Shown: positions 19,978-29,101 of the stretch, one piece after another
Numbering within the stretch: the stretch's first letter is position 1
Layout of the letters: each line of letters starts with the position of its first letter
From: Winogradskyella bathintestinalis
Lineage (GTDB): Bacteria > Bacteroidota > Bacteroidia > Flavobacteriales > Flavobacteriaceae
Length of the DNA stretch: 64,000 nucleotides
Direction of reading: 5' to 3'
NCBI RefSeq assembly: GCF_030407435.1
Contig: NZ_JASDDK010000003.1
Span: 310,001-374,000 of the forward strand
Program-made: the position numbers and the translations under genes
Notes under the pieces: model-generated
Told to the model about the DNA's origin: nothing
The model's input: the letters and a program-made list of their open reading frames with translations, nothing else
The model's database searches: none

Positions 19978-20868
19978 ATGCAACATATTCTGATTCCTAC
20001 CGATTTTTCATCTAATGCACTAAATGCAGCGCATTATGCGGTGTTGCTTATGAAAGATGAACCTTCTATATTTTATCTTTTGAATACCTTTCAAATAACC
20101 GCGCACCATCCAGAATATTTAACCCAGGAGAACACAGGAACTTCTGTTATGGAATACGCTTTTGAAAATTCAAAAAAGGGTCTGAAACAACTTGAAGAAA
20201 CCTTAAAACTAGAACATAAAAACCCACGTCATACCTTTAAAAAAATTTCTACAACTGGTTTGCTTACTGATGTCATTGAAAACTACATCAAAAAAAAGAA
20301 TATAGAGCTAATAGTGATGGGAACTCAAGGTGTAACGGCAGAGGCTAACAGATTTATTGGCTCAAATATGCTCGAAACCATTAAACAAGTCGATTGTCCT
20401 GTAATCGCAGTTCCAGAATCTTACAAAAATAAAGTGCCAAAACAGCTGCTGCTCTCAACTGATTTGGGCGAACAAACCCAAAACCCCTTTTTACAAAATT
20501 TAAGGGCTATTGCCAATTTGCATCAAGCAACCATCAATATACTGAAAGTAAATAAAGAAAAGCAATTGAGCGATGAGTGTGTTGCAAATATGAACCATTT
20601 GGAAACTGTTTTCAAGGATCAAACATGTGTGTTTCACCTGGTAGAAAGCAAATCGGTATTGAGTGAAATTGAAAGGTTCGATAATGAAAATAAAATAGAT
20701 TTATTGGTAATGATAAACAATAAACGCTCTTTTTTTAAGAGTTTGCTTTCCACACCTATAGTTAATAAAATGGTGTTGCATACCAAATTACCATTATTGG
20801 TTTTGCCTTCATCTGTGCAGCACAAAGGTTCAGCTAAGAAAGAAGAGAACACGTCAAAACAGCATTAA
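19978..20868 (+). CDS. Tandem-domain universal stress protein
   Basis: 296 residues, two Usp domains. Domain 1 begins MQHILIPTDFSSNALNAAHY and has MGTQGVTAEANRFIGSN then CPVIAVPES. Domain 2 (from about 160, KQLLLSTDLGEQ) lacks the nucleotide loop, and a charged tail (KGSAKKEENTSK) follows. First gene of a rightward set with the ATP-cone/endonuclease gene 3 bp downstream and the beta-CASP nuclease overlapping next. Confidence 0.9.
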   Translation: MQHILIPTDFSSNALNAAHYAVLLMKDEPSIFYLLNTFQITAHHPEYLTQENTGTSVMEYAFENSKKGLKQLEETLKLEHKNPRHTFKKISTTGLLTDVIENYIKKKNIELIVMGTQGVTAEANRFIGSNMLETIKQVDCPVIAVPESYKNKVPKQLLLSTDLGEQTQNPFLQNLRAIANLHQATINILKVNKEKQLSDECVANMNHLETVFKDQTCVFHLVESKSVLSEIERFDNENKIDLLVMINNKRSFFKSLLSTPIVNKMVLHTKLPLLVLPSSVQHKGSAKKEENTSKQH

Positions 20869-20871
20869 TAT

Positions 20872-21723
20872 ATGGTTGCTTTAAAAAAAATCAGATTTAA
20901 AATCGTAAAAGCTTCTGGCGACACAACTGAGTTTTCGGAAGAAAAATTACGTAATTCATTAAGTAGAAGTGGTGCAGACAAGCACACCGTTGATCAAATT
21001 GTAAATACCGTTAGCAATGAACTGTATGCAGGCATTTCCACCAAAGAAATTTACAACCGTGCTTATGCGATACTTAAAAAGCACCGACCTGTTTACGCTT
21101 CAAAGTATAAATTAAAAAATGCCATCTACGAACTCGGTCCAACAGGTTATCCTTTTGAAAAATTTATTGGCGCTATCTTAATGTATTCTGGTTATGAAGT
21201 GGCCGTTGGACAAATAATGCAAGGCAAATGTGTTACACATGAAGTCGATGTGGTTGCGCATAAAAACGGTAAGTATATCATTGCAGAATGTAAATTCCAC
21301 AGCGATTCTAAACGCAATTGTGATGTTAAAATACCGCTGTATATCCATTCACGTTTTCATGACATCCGAAATAATTATACAGATAAAACACTAAGCGAAA
21401 ACACGCCAAACGAAGGTTGGTTAGTAACAAACACACGTTTTACATCTAATGCCTTACAGTTTGCCGAATGCTCAGGACTCTATGTTTTAAGTTGGGACTA
21501 TCCAAAAAACCACAGTTTAAAAGATCGTATTGACAGGCTTGGCTTATATCCAATTACAGTCACCAATCTATTGTCTAAAAGAGAAAAACAGTTTTTATTG
21601 GATAGAGATGTGGTGCTGTGCAGACAACTTTTACAGCAAACCTATCAGTTGGACCATTTAGGTCTTTCCGAAAGTAGAAAACAACGCATCATTAAAGAAC
21701 TGAAATTATTGTCTCATGAATAA
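20872..21723 (+). CDS. ATP-cone domain fused to a PD-(D/E)XK (Mrr-like) endonuclease domain
   Basis: 283 residues. Positions 5-95 form an ATP-cone (KIVKASGDTTEFSEEKLRNS, then GISTKEIYNRAYAILKK), the nucleotide-sensing module of ribonucleotide reductases and NrdR. Positions 105-215 resemble the Mrr-type restriction endonuclease fold: FEKFIGAILMYSGYEV (catalytic Glu helix), then HEVDVVAHKNGKYIIAECKF giving D and ExK. The C-terminal ~60 residues are helical and may include a helix-hairpin-helix. No cognate methyltransferase is nearby, so a nucleotide-gated nuclease in DNA stress is more likely than restriction-modification. Confidence 0.8.
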   Translation: MVALKKIRFKIVKASGDTTEFSEEKLRNSLSRSGADKHTVDQIVNTVSNELYAGISTKEIYNRAYAILKKHRPVYASKYKLKNAIYELGPTGYPFEKFIGAILMYSGYEVAVGQIMQGKCVTHEVDVVAHKNGKYIIAECKFHSDSKRNCDVKIPLYIHSRFHDIRNNYTDKTLSENTPNEGWLVTNTRFTSNALQFAECSGLYVLSWDYPKNHSLKDRIDRLGLYPITVTNLLSKREKQFLLDRDVVLCRQLLQQTYQLDHLGLSESRKQRIIKELKLLSHE

Positions 21724-23110
21724 AAGTCATCACATGTCACAAATAACATTGCAATTTTTAGGTGCCTCTGGCACAGTAACAGGCTCAAAATATCACATCG
21801 TCACACCAGAACAATCTTTTATGATTGATTGTGGCATGTTTCAAGGTCTAAAAGAACTTCGACAATTAAATTGGGAAGCTTTACCCATAGACGTTCCTGC
21901 TATCGATACGGTTTTGCTCACACACGGTCATTTGGACCATACAGGCTATTTGCCACGATTGGTAAAACAAGGTTTTAAAGGCAAAATTATTGGTACAGCA
22001 CCAACATTGGCAATTGCAGAAATCATTTTAAGGGATAGTGCAAAAATTCATGAAGAAGATGCAGAACGTGCCAATAAGGAAGGCTTTTCAAAACACGAAA
22101 AAGCATTACCTTTTTATACCGTTGATGATGCCGAAAACACAATTAAATTATTCAAATCCAAACCAAAAGATGAATGGATTACATTGAGTGAAAATATCAG
22201 CTATCGGTTTAAATATAATAGCCATATTATTGGGGCCACTTTTATAGAATTGGACGTTTACGGCAAACGTTTTGTATTTTCTGGCGATATTGGTCGCTCT
22301 AATGACCATTTGTTATTTCCACCTGCAAAACCTCAAAAAGCAGATTATTTGTTTTTAGAAAGCACCTATGGTAACAGGTTACATTCTGAAGAAAGCGTTA
22401 CCGAAAAACTAACCGAACTCATCCATAAAACCATTCAAGAAAGAGGCACGCTAATTATACCATCTTTTGCGGTTGAACGCTTACAGACTTTAATGTATCT
22501 ATTGTGGCAGTTGTATCAAAAAAACAAAATACCAAATATTCCAATTTTTGTAGATAGCCCAATGGGAAACCATGTGCTTTCCGTATTTCAAAATTTTCCG
22601 GATTGGCACAAACTTTCCATGAAAGAATTTTACGCTATGAATGATAGAGTGACCATTGTTCAATCTTACAAAGAAACTTGGGAAACCATTGATGACCCTC
22701 GACCTAAAGTCGTCATTGCAGGAAGTGGGATGGTTACTGGTGGCCGTGTTATGACCTATCTCAAACAATTGATAGACGAACCTTCTACAAACGTATTGTT
22801 AGTTGGATTTCAAGCGGAAGGCACAAGAGGCAGACAATTATCGGAAGGTGCTCACGAAATTAAATTTTATGGACGATATTATCCAGTAAAAGCATCCATA
22901 CATCATATTCAAAGTCTATCGGCACATGCCGACCAAAATGGCCTGCTCGATTGGACAAGTGCCATTGAAACCAGCCCAGAACAAGTATATCTTGTACATG
23001 GTGAACCTTTGGCTGCCGATGCTTTGCGTGTAAAATTGCAAGATACTTATAAGTGGAAGATTAGTATTCCAAAACTATATGATAAGCTAACGATTTCCGT
23101 AGCTAACTAA
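21716..23110 (+). CDS. Metallo-beta-lactamase/beta-CASP nuclease
   Basis: 464 residues of the CPSF73/Ysh1-like bacterial group. Metal site: LTHGHLDHTGYLPRL (HxHxDH), SGDIGR, and the late His in SLSAHADQNGLLDW and YLVHGEP. The beta-CASP insert is visible (IPSFAVERLQ, VDSPMGN, then IAGSGMVTGGRVM). Expected to be an RNA endo/exonuclease in the cytoplasm. The start at 21716 overlaps the previous gene by 8 bp; the ATG at 21734 is an alternative. Placement after a stress protein and an ATP-cone nuclease suggests one stress-response unit. Confidence 0.9.
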   Translation: MNKSHHMSQITLQFLGASGTVTGSKYHIVTPEQSFMIDCGMFQGLKELRQLNWEALPIDVPAIDTVLLTHGHLDHTGYLPRLVKQGFKGKIIGTAPTLAIAEIILRDSAKIHEEDAERANKEGFSKHEKALPFYTVDDAENTIKLFKSKPKDEWITLSENISYRFKYNSHIIGATFIELDVYGKRFVFSGDIGRSNDHLLFPPAKPQKADYLFLESTYGNRLHSEESVTEKLTELIHKTIQERGTLIIPSFAVERLQTLMYLLWQLYQKNKIPNIPIFVDSPMGNHVLSVFQNFPDWHKLSMKEFYAMNDRVTIVQSYKETWETIDDPRPKVVIAGSGMVTGGRVMTYLKQLIDEPSTNVLLVGFQAEGTRGRQLSEGAHEIKFYGRYYPVKASIHHIQSLSAHADQNGLLDWTSAIETSPEQVYLVHGEPLAADALRVKLQDTYKWKISIPKLYDKLTISVAN

Positions 23111-23251
23111 TTTTTGAGGCCATTTTAATAAGGTCGAAACACTGTTTTTTAAATATGAAAATTATCAAGAATAAAAAAGTAGAAGAAAATTAATAAAAAT
23201 GACAACCTCTAACTAAGCGTTTTTTATTTTTATAGTTCTAAAAGTTACACT

Positions 23252-26149
23252 ATGCAATTTCTCAAAATTGATGATGGAAGTTTATATAAAGGTATATTTG
23301 AAACCTCTGTTGAAGGTATTCTCGTGGCTGACAAGTCAGGTGTTATCGTTAAATTAAATGCTGCTGCCGAAAAAATATTCGGTTATGACACTGATGAACT
23401 TTTAGGCGAAAAAATTGAAGTACTTATTCCAAAGGAATTAAAGCAAAAACATGTTGGCCATAGAAACCGCTACTCCAAGAAGCCCGAAGTTCGCCGAATG
23501 GGTCAAGGCATGGACTTATCGGGCGTTCGGAAAGATGGCAGTTTATTTCCCTTGGAAATTAGTTTAAGCCCATCGGTTATTGATGGCAATCCTATAGTTG
23601 TGGCGTATGTTATCGACATTACCAAACGTCTTGAAGTCGAAAAAAACCTTAAAAATAGTGAGGCAAAAAATAAGGCAATCATTCAGGCACTTCCAGATTA
23701 CATTTTTGTAGTTAATAAGGAACGCGTTTATACCGATGTCCATTCTTCCAATTCTGAGATTTTAAAGAAAATAGAATCCTTATTGGTGGGAAATAGCATT
23801 TTTGAAATGTTACCTGAAGGCATGACAAAAAAAGTGAAAGCTATTTTTGACAAGGTCGAAAAAACCGGTAAAAATGAAACGTTAGAATACACTTTTCTAG
23901 TGGAAAACAAATTAAGGCACTACGAAGGGCGAGTGGTGCTTACAGACCAAGATAAATTTTTGGTGGTAGTTCGAGATACGTCCGAACAAAAAGAGGCTGA
24001 AAAGAACCTGTTTATCAAAAATAGAGCCCTGGATTCAGCTGCCAATGGTATTATCATTGTAGATGCGACATTACCAAAGCATCCCATTATCTACGTCAAC
24101 GATGCTTTTTCTAACATTACAGGGTATTCTAAAGACGACGCCATCGGAAAGAACTGGGGTTTTCTGCAAGGTAGTGACAGCGACCAAAAAGCTGTACGAG
24201 ATATTAAAAGAGCTATGTCAATAGGTCATTCGTGTAACGTTCAACTTCGCAACTATAAAAAGGATGGTAGCTTATTTTGGAATGAGGTTACCATCACACC
24301 TGTATTTGATGCCAATGAAAAATTGACCCATTTTATTGGTGTTCAAAATGATGTAACCACTAGGAAGAAGGAAGAACTTTTAAAAGAAAACTCGAACACC
24401 ATTCTAGAAATGGTAGCTAAGCATCAATCCATAGAAACCATATCAAACAAAATTATTGAGACTACAGAAGAGCAGATAGATAATGCGCTAGTTTCTATTT
24501 TAAGATTGAATACTAAAGAAAAAACTTTACATAAATTATCAGCACCAAAAGTACCAGAAGGTTTTAACACAGCAATCGAAGGTATTAAAATTGGTCCCTC
24601 CGTAGGTTCATGTGGTACTGCAGCATACACAAAGAAAGAAGTTATTGTTGCCGATATTGAAAATGACCCACTTTGGAAAGATCATAAAAAAATGGCACTA
24701 AAGAATGGCCTCAAAGCGTGTTGGTCGTTTCCTATACTATCTTCAAAAAAAATAGTTTTGGGCACTTTTGCGGTTTATTGTGAAACCTGTAGAGAGCCTA
24801 CTTCAGAAGAAAAAAATGTATTAACAGATGCTACCAAATTATTATCAATTGCTTTAGAACAAGAGCAAATGTATATAACCATTCAAAATAATCAAGATGA
24901 ACTAAAATCCTATGCAGACCAATTAGAAAAAAAAGTCAAAGAACGTACAAATGAATTGAGCGAAACCGTGGCTCAACTTATAGATGTTAATGATAATCTT
25001 GGTGTACAGATTGAAGAAACAAAGCTTGCGGAATTGAAAGCCTTATCTAGCCAATCATTATATTTGGCTATTGCTCAACAATTTCCAAATGGTGTTATTG
25101 TAATCTTTGACAAACATTACAAAATTTTATCTGTGCATGGCGAAGATTTGAAACGTTTGGGGTTGGATGAAAAATGGATGATGAACAAAACTGTTGATGA
25201 AATCCCAAATTTTACTGAAGAACGAAGAGAAAGATTAAAGGCAGATTTGAATGAAACTCTTAATGGAAACCATAAATCCTTTCAAGTTGAATTTGGCGAA
25301 TATGATTATGCCGTTAATTCCTTACCATTGTACAACGGTTTAGAAACAGCAGAACAAGCGCTTTTTGTGTATACAAATATTACAGAACAGAAAGACATAG
25401 AAAAAAAGATACACAAATCATTGCAAAAAGAAAAAGATTTGGGCGAACTAAAATCGCGCTTTATCTCAATGGCATCTCACGAGTTTCGGACACCTCTAAG
25501 TGTCATACTTTCCTCGGCCACTTTAATTGAAAAGTTGAATGCTGCCGGACAAGAAGAAAAACGTGAAAATTATGTAAAACGCATTAAATCTAATGTTAAG
25601 CATTTAGTAACTATTCTCAATGATTTTCTTTCGCTTGGTAAAATTGAAGAAGGGAAACTCACGACATCACCACAGGAATTAGATATTGTGATATTTTCGA
25701 AAAACATAATTGAAGACTTGGAATTCAATTTAAAAGAAGGACAGGCCATTCAGTTTTCAACAGATAAAGATGAGATAATGGCATTTTTAGACGAAAAACT
25801 TTTACGCCATATTATTTTGAACTTAATGTCCAATGCCATTAAATATTCCAACGAAAACAAACAAATAATTTTAGAATTAAAGACTAATAAATCACAGTTT
25901 ACAATAGAGGTGACCGACGATGGTATAGGCATCCCAGAAGATGAGCAGGCCAATTTGTTCGACCGCTTTTTTAGAGCACAAAATGTCACCAATATTCAAG
26001 GTACGGGACTTGGGCTTCATATTGTGAAACGCTATGTCGAAATTCTTGGCGGCAGTATTGCGTTTAAAAGCGAACCAAATCAAGGTAGTACCTTTACCGT
26101 GATATTACCATTAAAACAATCAACAAATGAAGAAACTTTTACTTATTGA
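23252..26149 (+). CDS. Multi-PAS/GAF sensor histidine kinase
   Basis: 965 residues, no membrane segment or signal seen, so probably cytosolic. Order: PAS (about 10-130), PAS (about 140-250), LOV-like PAS (about 255-375), GAF (about 385-535), coiled coil (about 545-600), a degenerate PAS (about 605-715), HisKA with His743 in SHEFRTPLS, and HATPase_c (N box LMSNAIKYSNENK, G1 DDGIGIPEDE, G2 GTGLGLHIV). In the LOV-like domain the photoactive Cys motif NCRFLQ reads NWGFLQ (Trp302). The gene overlaps the receiver-CRP regulator by 23 bp, so the two form a pair. TGAAAATTATCA at 23156-23167 upstream lacks the matching -7 box. Confidence 0.94.
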   Translation: MQFLKIDDGSLYKGIFETSVEGILVADKSGVIVKLNAAAEKIFGYDTDELLGEKIEVLIPKELKQKHVGHRNRYSKKPEVRRMGQGMDLSGVRKDGSLFPLEISLSPSVIDGNPIVVAYVIDITKRLEVEKNLKNSEAKNKAIIQALPDYIFVVNKERVYTDVHSSNSEILKKIESLLVGNSIFEMLPEGMTKKVKAIFDKVEKTGKNETLEYTFLVENKLRHYEGRVVLTDQDKFLVVVRDTSEQKEAEKNLFIKNRALDSAANGIIIVDATLPKHPIIYVNDAFSNITGYSKDDAIGKNWGFLQGSDSDQKAVRDIKRAMSIGHSCNVQLRNYKKDGSLFWNEVTITPVFDANEKLTHFIGVQNDVTTRKKEELLKENSNTILEMVAKHQSIETISNKIIETTEEQIDNALVSILRLNTKEKTLHKLSAPKVPEGFNTAIEGIKIGPSVGSCGTAAYTKKEVIVADIENDPLWKDHKKMALKNGLKACWSFPILSSKKIVLGTFAVYCETCREPTSEEKNVLTDATKLLSIALEQEQMYITIQNNQDELKSYADQLEKKVKERTNELSETVAQLIDVNDNLGVQIEETKLAELKALSSQSLYLAIAQQFPNGVIVIFDKHYKILSVHGEDLKRLGLDEKWMMNKTVDEIPNFTEERRERLKADLNETLNGNHKSFQVEFGEYDYAVNSLPLYNGLETAEQALFVYTNITEQKDIEKKIHKSLQKEKDLGELKSRFISMASHEFRTPLSVILSSATLIEKLNAAGQEEKRENYVKRIKSNVKHLVTILNDFLSLGKIEEGKLTTSPQELDIVIFSKNIIEDLEFNLKEGQAIQFSTDKDEIMAFLDEKLLRHIILNLMSNAIKYSNENKQIILELKTNKSQFTIEVTDDGIGIPEDEQANLFDRFFRAQNVTNIQGTGLGLHIVKRYVEILGGSIAFKSEPNQGSTFTVILPLKQSTNEETFTY

Positions 26150-27200
26150 GGACAATCTCGATGTGCGGGAAACCACCGCTGATATCTTAACGCTTGCAGG
26201 TTATGATGTGCAAACTGCCGAGAATGGGAAGATTGGCGTTGAAAAAGCAAAACAATTTTTACCAAATATTATTATTTGCGACATTATGATGCCTGTGCTC
26301 GATGGTTATGGGGTTCTTCATATTTTAGGAAAACATACCGAAACAGCTCATATCCCTTTTATCTTTTTAACTGCCAAAGCAGATAAAACCGATTTACGAA
26401 AAGGTATGAACTTAGGTGCGGACGATTATTTAACCAAGCCTTTTGAAGAAAATGATTTGCTCGATGCTATAGAAATTCGTTTGAAAAAAAATGATATTCT
26501 TAAGAAGGAATACAGCAAGAATATTTCTGGTATCAACGCTTTTTTTGATGAAGTGTCACAGTTTACGGAATTTAAAGATTTATCAAAAGATAGAAGCGTG
26601 CAATCGTTTTCAAAGAAAATGGATATTTTTCAGGAAGGGTTTCGTGCAAACCAACTTTATTTTATTGAAAGTGGAAAAGTAAAAACCTATAAAACTTCAG
26701 AAACTGGAAAGGATTTTATTACTGGAATGTATGGTTCAGGTGATTTTATTGGCTATATGCCATTATTGGGTGAAGATAACCTGTATACTGAAAATGCAAC
26801 CGTTTTGGAAGATGCTAAAATATGCAGTATCCCAAAAGACGATTTTACAACATTGATTTATGGCAATAAACAGGTGTCAAAAACTTTTATTAATATGTTG
26901 TCCAATAACTTGTTAGAAAAAGAAACTCAGTTGGTAGAAATAGCCTATGCCTCCGTAAGGCAGCGCGTTGCAAAAGTATTGGTTGACCTCTATACAAAGG
27001 AAAAAACACCTGATAGAAAAAATGTAGAATTATACATTACCAGAGATGATTTGGCTGGATTGGTAGGTGCTGCAAAAGAAACCGTAATTCGTACATTATC
27101 CGGATTAAAGGGTGATAACCTTATAGAAATTGAGAGTAAAAGGATTATCCTAAACGATGTGGATATGTTAGAACGTATTTCACAATCGAGTTATTTATAA
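26127..27200 (+). CDS. Response regulator: receiver + CRP/FNR cyclic-nucleotide-like domain + HTH
   Basis: 357 residues. Receiver domain 1-120 with acidic pair Glu8-Asp9, phosphoacceptor Asp52 (CDIMMPVLDG), Thr in FLTAKA and Lys in LTKPFEEND. CRP-like beta-roll about 150-265 (GFRANQLYFIESGKVKTYK, GDFIGYMPLL). HTH_Crp 270-345 with recognition helix GAAKETVIRTLSGL, keeping the Glu and Arg that in FNR contact the TGA half-site. No N-terminal Fe-S cysteines. The output domain suits TGAN6TCA sites such as those at five promoters in this window. Partner of the kinase it overlaps; the link to those sites is inference. Confidence 0.93.
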   Translation: MKKLLLIEDNLDVRETTADILTLAGYDVQTAENGKIGVEKAKQFLPNIIICDIMMPVLDGYGVLHILGKHTETAHIPFIFLTAKADKTDLRKGMNLGADDYLTKPFEENDLLDAIEIRLKKNDILKKEYSKNISGINAFFDEVSQFTEFKDLSKDRSVQSFSKKMDIFQEGFRANQLYFIESGKVKTYKTSETGKDFITGMYGSGDFIGYMPLLGEDNLYTENATVLEDAKICSIPKDDFTTLIYGNKQVSKTFINMLSNNLLEKETQLVEIAYASVRQRVAKVLVDLYTKEKTPDRKNVELYITRDDLAGLVGAAKETVIRTLSGLKGDNLIEIESKRIILNDVDMLERISQSSYL

Positions 27201-27209
27201 ATTTTTGAT

Positions 27210-28025
27210 ATGAAACCCTATAAAATAGGTTTGGCTTTATCTGGTGGTGGCGTTAAAGGCGTTGCTCACATCGGTGTGCTCAAGGTTTTGGAAGAGCATA
27301 ATATCTTTCCCGATTGCGTCTCGGGTTCAAGTGCTGGTGCTATGGTTGGTGCGTTGTATGCTTCAGGGAAAAAGGCTGATGAGATTTTTGAAATATTCCA
27401 AAAAGCGTCCATTTTTAGTTTTTCCAATTTTGCCTTTGGAAAACCAGGTTTGATTGACCTAGAACGTTTCAAATCACAATTCGAGACCTTTTTTGAAGTT
27501 GATTCGTTTGAATCGCTTTCTACCAAATTGTTTATTAATACCACTGATTTGGTTAAAGGACGTACGAAGGTTTTTAAAAAAGGCCCTTTGGTAGATACTA
27601 TTTTGGCGTCTTCAGCTTTTCCATTAGTTTTTTCGCCATACAACATCAACGGTACGCTTTATGTTGATGGTGGTGTGGTTAATAATTTTCCTGTAGAACC
27701 TTTGGTCGCTAAATGCGATTATATTTTAGGTGTTTATGTTGACCCTTTAAAACCTATTGAGGCCAGTAAATTAACCAATTCTTTTAAAGTTCTGGACCGT
27801 GTGTACCAAATAACGACACGCTATACATCATTACAAAAGTTTGATAAATGTAACCATATTATTCTTCCGCAGAAATTGGAACATTATGGAACATTTGATA
27901 TGAAAAAAGCCAAAGAGATCTTTGATTTAGGCTATGAAGAGGCACAAAAACACATTCCTGTTATTTTGACAGAGTTAGAAAACATAAAATCAAAGAACTT
28001 ACCAACCGAGCAAAATTCTCTTTAA
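27210..28025 (+). CDS. Patatin-like phospholipase (RssA/NTE type)
   Basis: 271 residues. Oxyanion loop ALSGGGVKGVAHIG at the N-terminus, nucleophile Ser in GSSAGA (about residue 39), catalytic Asp in DGGVVNNFP. No signal peptide, so cytosolic or peripheral, acting as a serine lipase/acyl hydrolase on unknown lipids. It lies 9 bp after the receiver-CRP gene and is probably in the same operon. Confidence 0.92.
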   Translation: MKPYKIGLALSGGGVKGVAHIGVLKVLEEHNIFPDCVSGSSAGAMVGALYASGKKADEIFEIFQKASIFSFSNFAFGKPGLIDLERFKSQFETFFEVDSFESLSTKLFINTTDLVKGRTKVFKKGPLVDTILASSAFPLVFSPYNINGTLYVDGGVVNNFPVEPLVAKCDYILGVYVDPLKPIEASKLTNSFKVLDRVYQITTRYTSLQKFDKCNHIILPQKLEHYGTFDMKKAKEIFDLGYEEAQKHIPVILTELENIKSKNLPTEQNSL

Positions 28026-28319
28026 GATAGTCCGGATTTTTACGTTGTTGAAATTGATTTAAAATCAAAATGCTGCTATTCTTTAAAACGAGCTCAAATT
28101 GTTCGTTTAATTCCAGTATTGTGTTAGTGTTATACATTATGGCCTTTACTTCAAAACTGCGAATATCTAAATTCGCAGTATCTATAGAATATTCCACATT
28201 ATAACTCCCAATAATTATGAAATGTGAAAAATCACGTTGGTATAAACAAATTGTCACACCGCTATCCCATTATAGTTTAGGTTGTTTGCAATGTGTTTGC
28301 AGTGGTTTATAGATAATAT
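28026..28319. other. Short non-coding gap between convergent operons
   Basis: Separates the patatin gene from the SDR gene. An ORF of 98 codons on the minus strand (27961-28257) overlaps the patatin coding end and resembles nothing known; it is not called. No clear terminator hairpin was seen. Confidence 0.4.
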
Positions 28320-29081
28320 TTAGGCAGTCATTCCACCATCAACACTATTTACAGTACCTGTTATAAATGCGCTTTTATCACTTGCTAAAAATTCCACTAT
28401 ATAGGCAACATCTTCATTTGTGGCGTATCTGCCTAAAGGGATACCGGCTTCAAAATTTTTCTTGGCATTTACAGCATCATCTGGTGCAAAACCTGCTTCT
28501 AAAGAACGCATCATACGGTTATCTACTGGCGAAGGATTTACGGTATTTACCCTAATATTATGTGGTGCACCTTCTAGAGCTGCGGTACGCATCATTCCTA
28601 TAACAGCATGTTTACTAGTAACGTAGGGCAATACATTTGCTGTGCCTTCAAGGCCTGAGACCGATGAGGTTATAATAATGCTCCCACCATTTTCTTTCAT
28701 TACAGGAAATACATGTCTAAGTCCGTAATAAACGCCCTTTATGTTGACGTCTATTACTTGGTTAAAAATATCCAAAGGGTATTCATCTAATGGCAACACT
28801 TTTCCTTCAACACCAGCATTGTTAAAAAAAATGTCAATACTACCAAATTTTTCTACGGTAGCGTCCACGTATTTTTTTACCTGTTTTTCGTCTGTTACAT
28901 TTGCTTTTATGTAAGCTAAATTGTCGTTATTTAATTTTTCCGAAGTACTTTTTAAAGCTTCTTCATCAATATCCACTAACATTACGTTTGCACCTTTTTT
29001 AAGAAATAATGCTGCGGTTGCAGTTCCAATTCCACCAGAACCACCTGTTATTAATACGGTTTTATTACTAAATTTTTTCAT
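28320..29081 (-). CDS. Short-chain dehydrogenase/reductase
   Basis: 253 residues, classical SDR. Cofactor loop TGGSGGIGTAT, DID after beta 2 (suggesting NAD preference), NNAGVEG, and the active site Ser...Tyr-x3-Lys in SSVSGLEG...YVTSKHA. C-terminal GTVNSVDGG is standard. Substrate unknown. Last gene of the leftward efflux operon that starts at 34926. Confidence 0.93.
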   Translation of the reverse strand: MKKFSNKTVLITGGSGGIGTATAALFLKKGANVMLVDIDEEALKSTSEKLNNDNLAYIKANVTDEKQVKKYVDATVEKFGSIDIFFNNAGVEGKVLPLDEYPLDIFNQVIDVNIKGVYYGLRHVFPVMKENGGSIIITSSVSGLEGTANVLPYVTSKHAVIGMMRTAALEGAPHNIRVNTVNPSPVDNRMMRSLEAGFAPDDAVNAKKNFEAGIPLGRYATNEDVAYIVEFLASDKSAFITGTVNSVDGGMTA

Positions 29082-29101
29082 TTTTAAAATTTTAAGAGTT
29101 A

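Noticed and set aside
23156..23167. CRP/FNR-type site before the PAS kinase
   Set aside because: TGAAAATTATCA fits TGAN6TCA, but 23 bp later is TAATAAAA, not a -7 box; autoregulation is not supported.
27961..28257. 98-codon ORF on the minus strand
   Set aside because: Its C-terminal part is antisense to the patatin coding end and the rest resembles nothing known.
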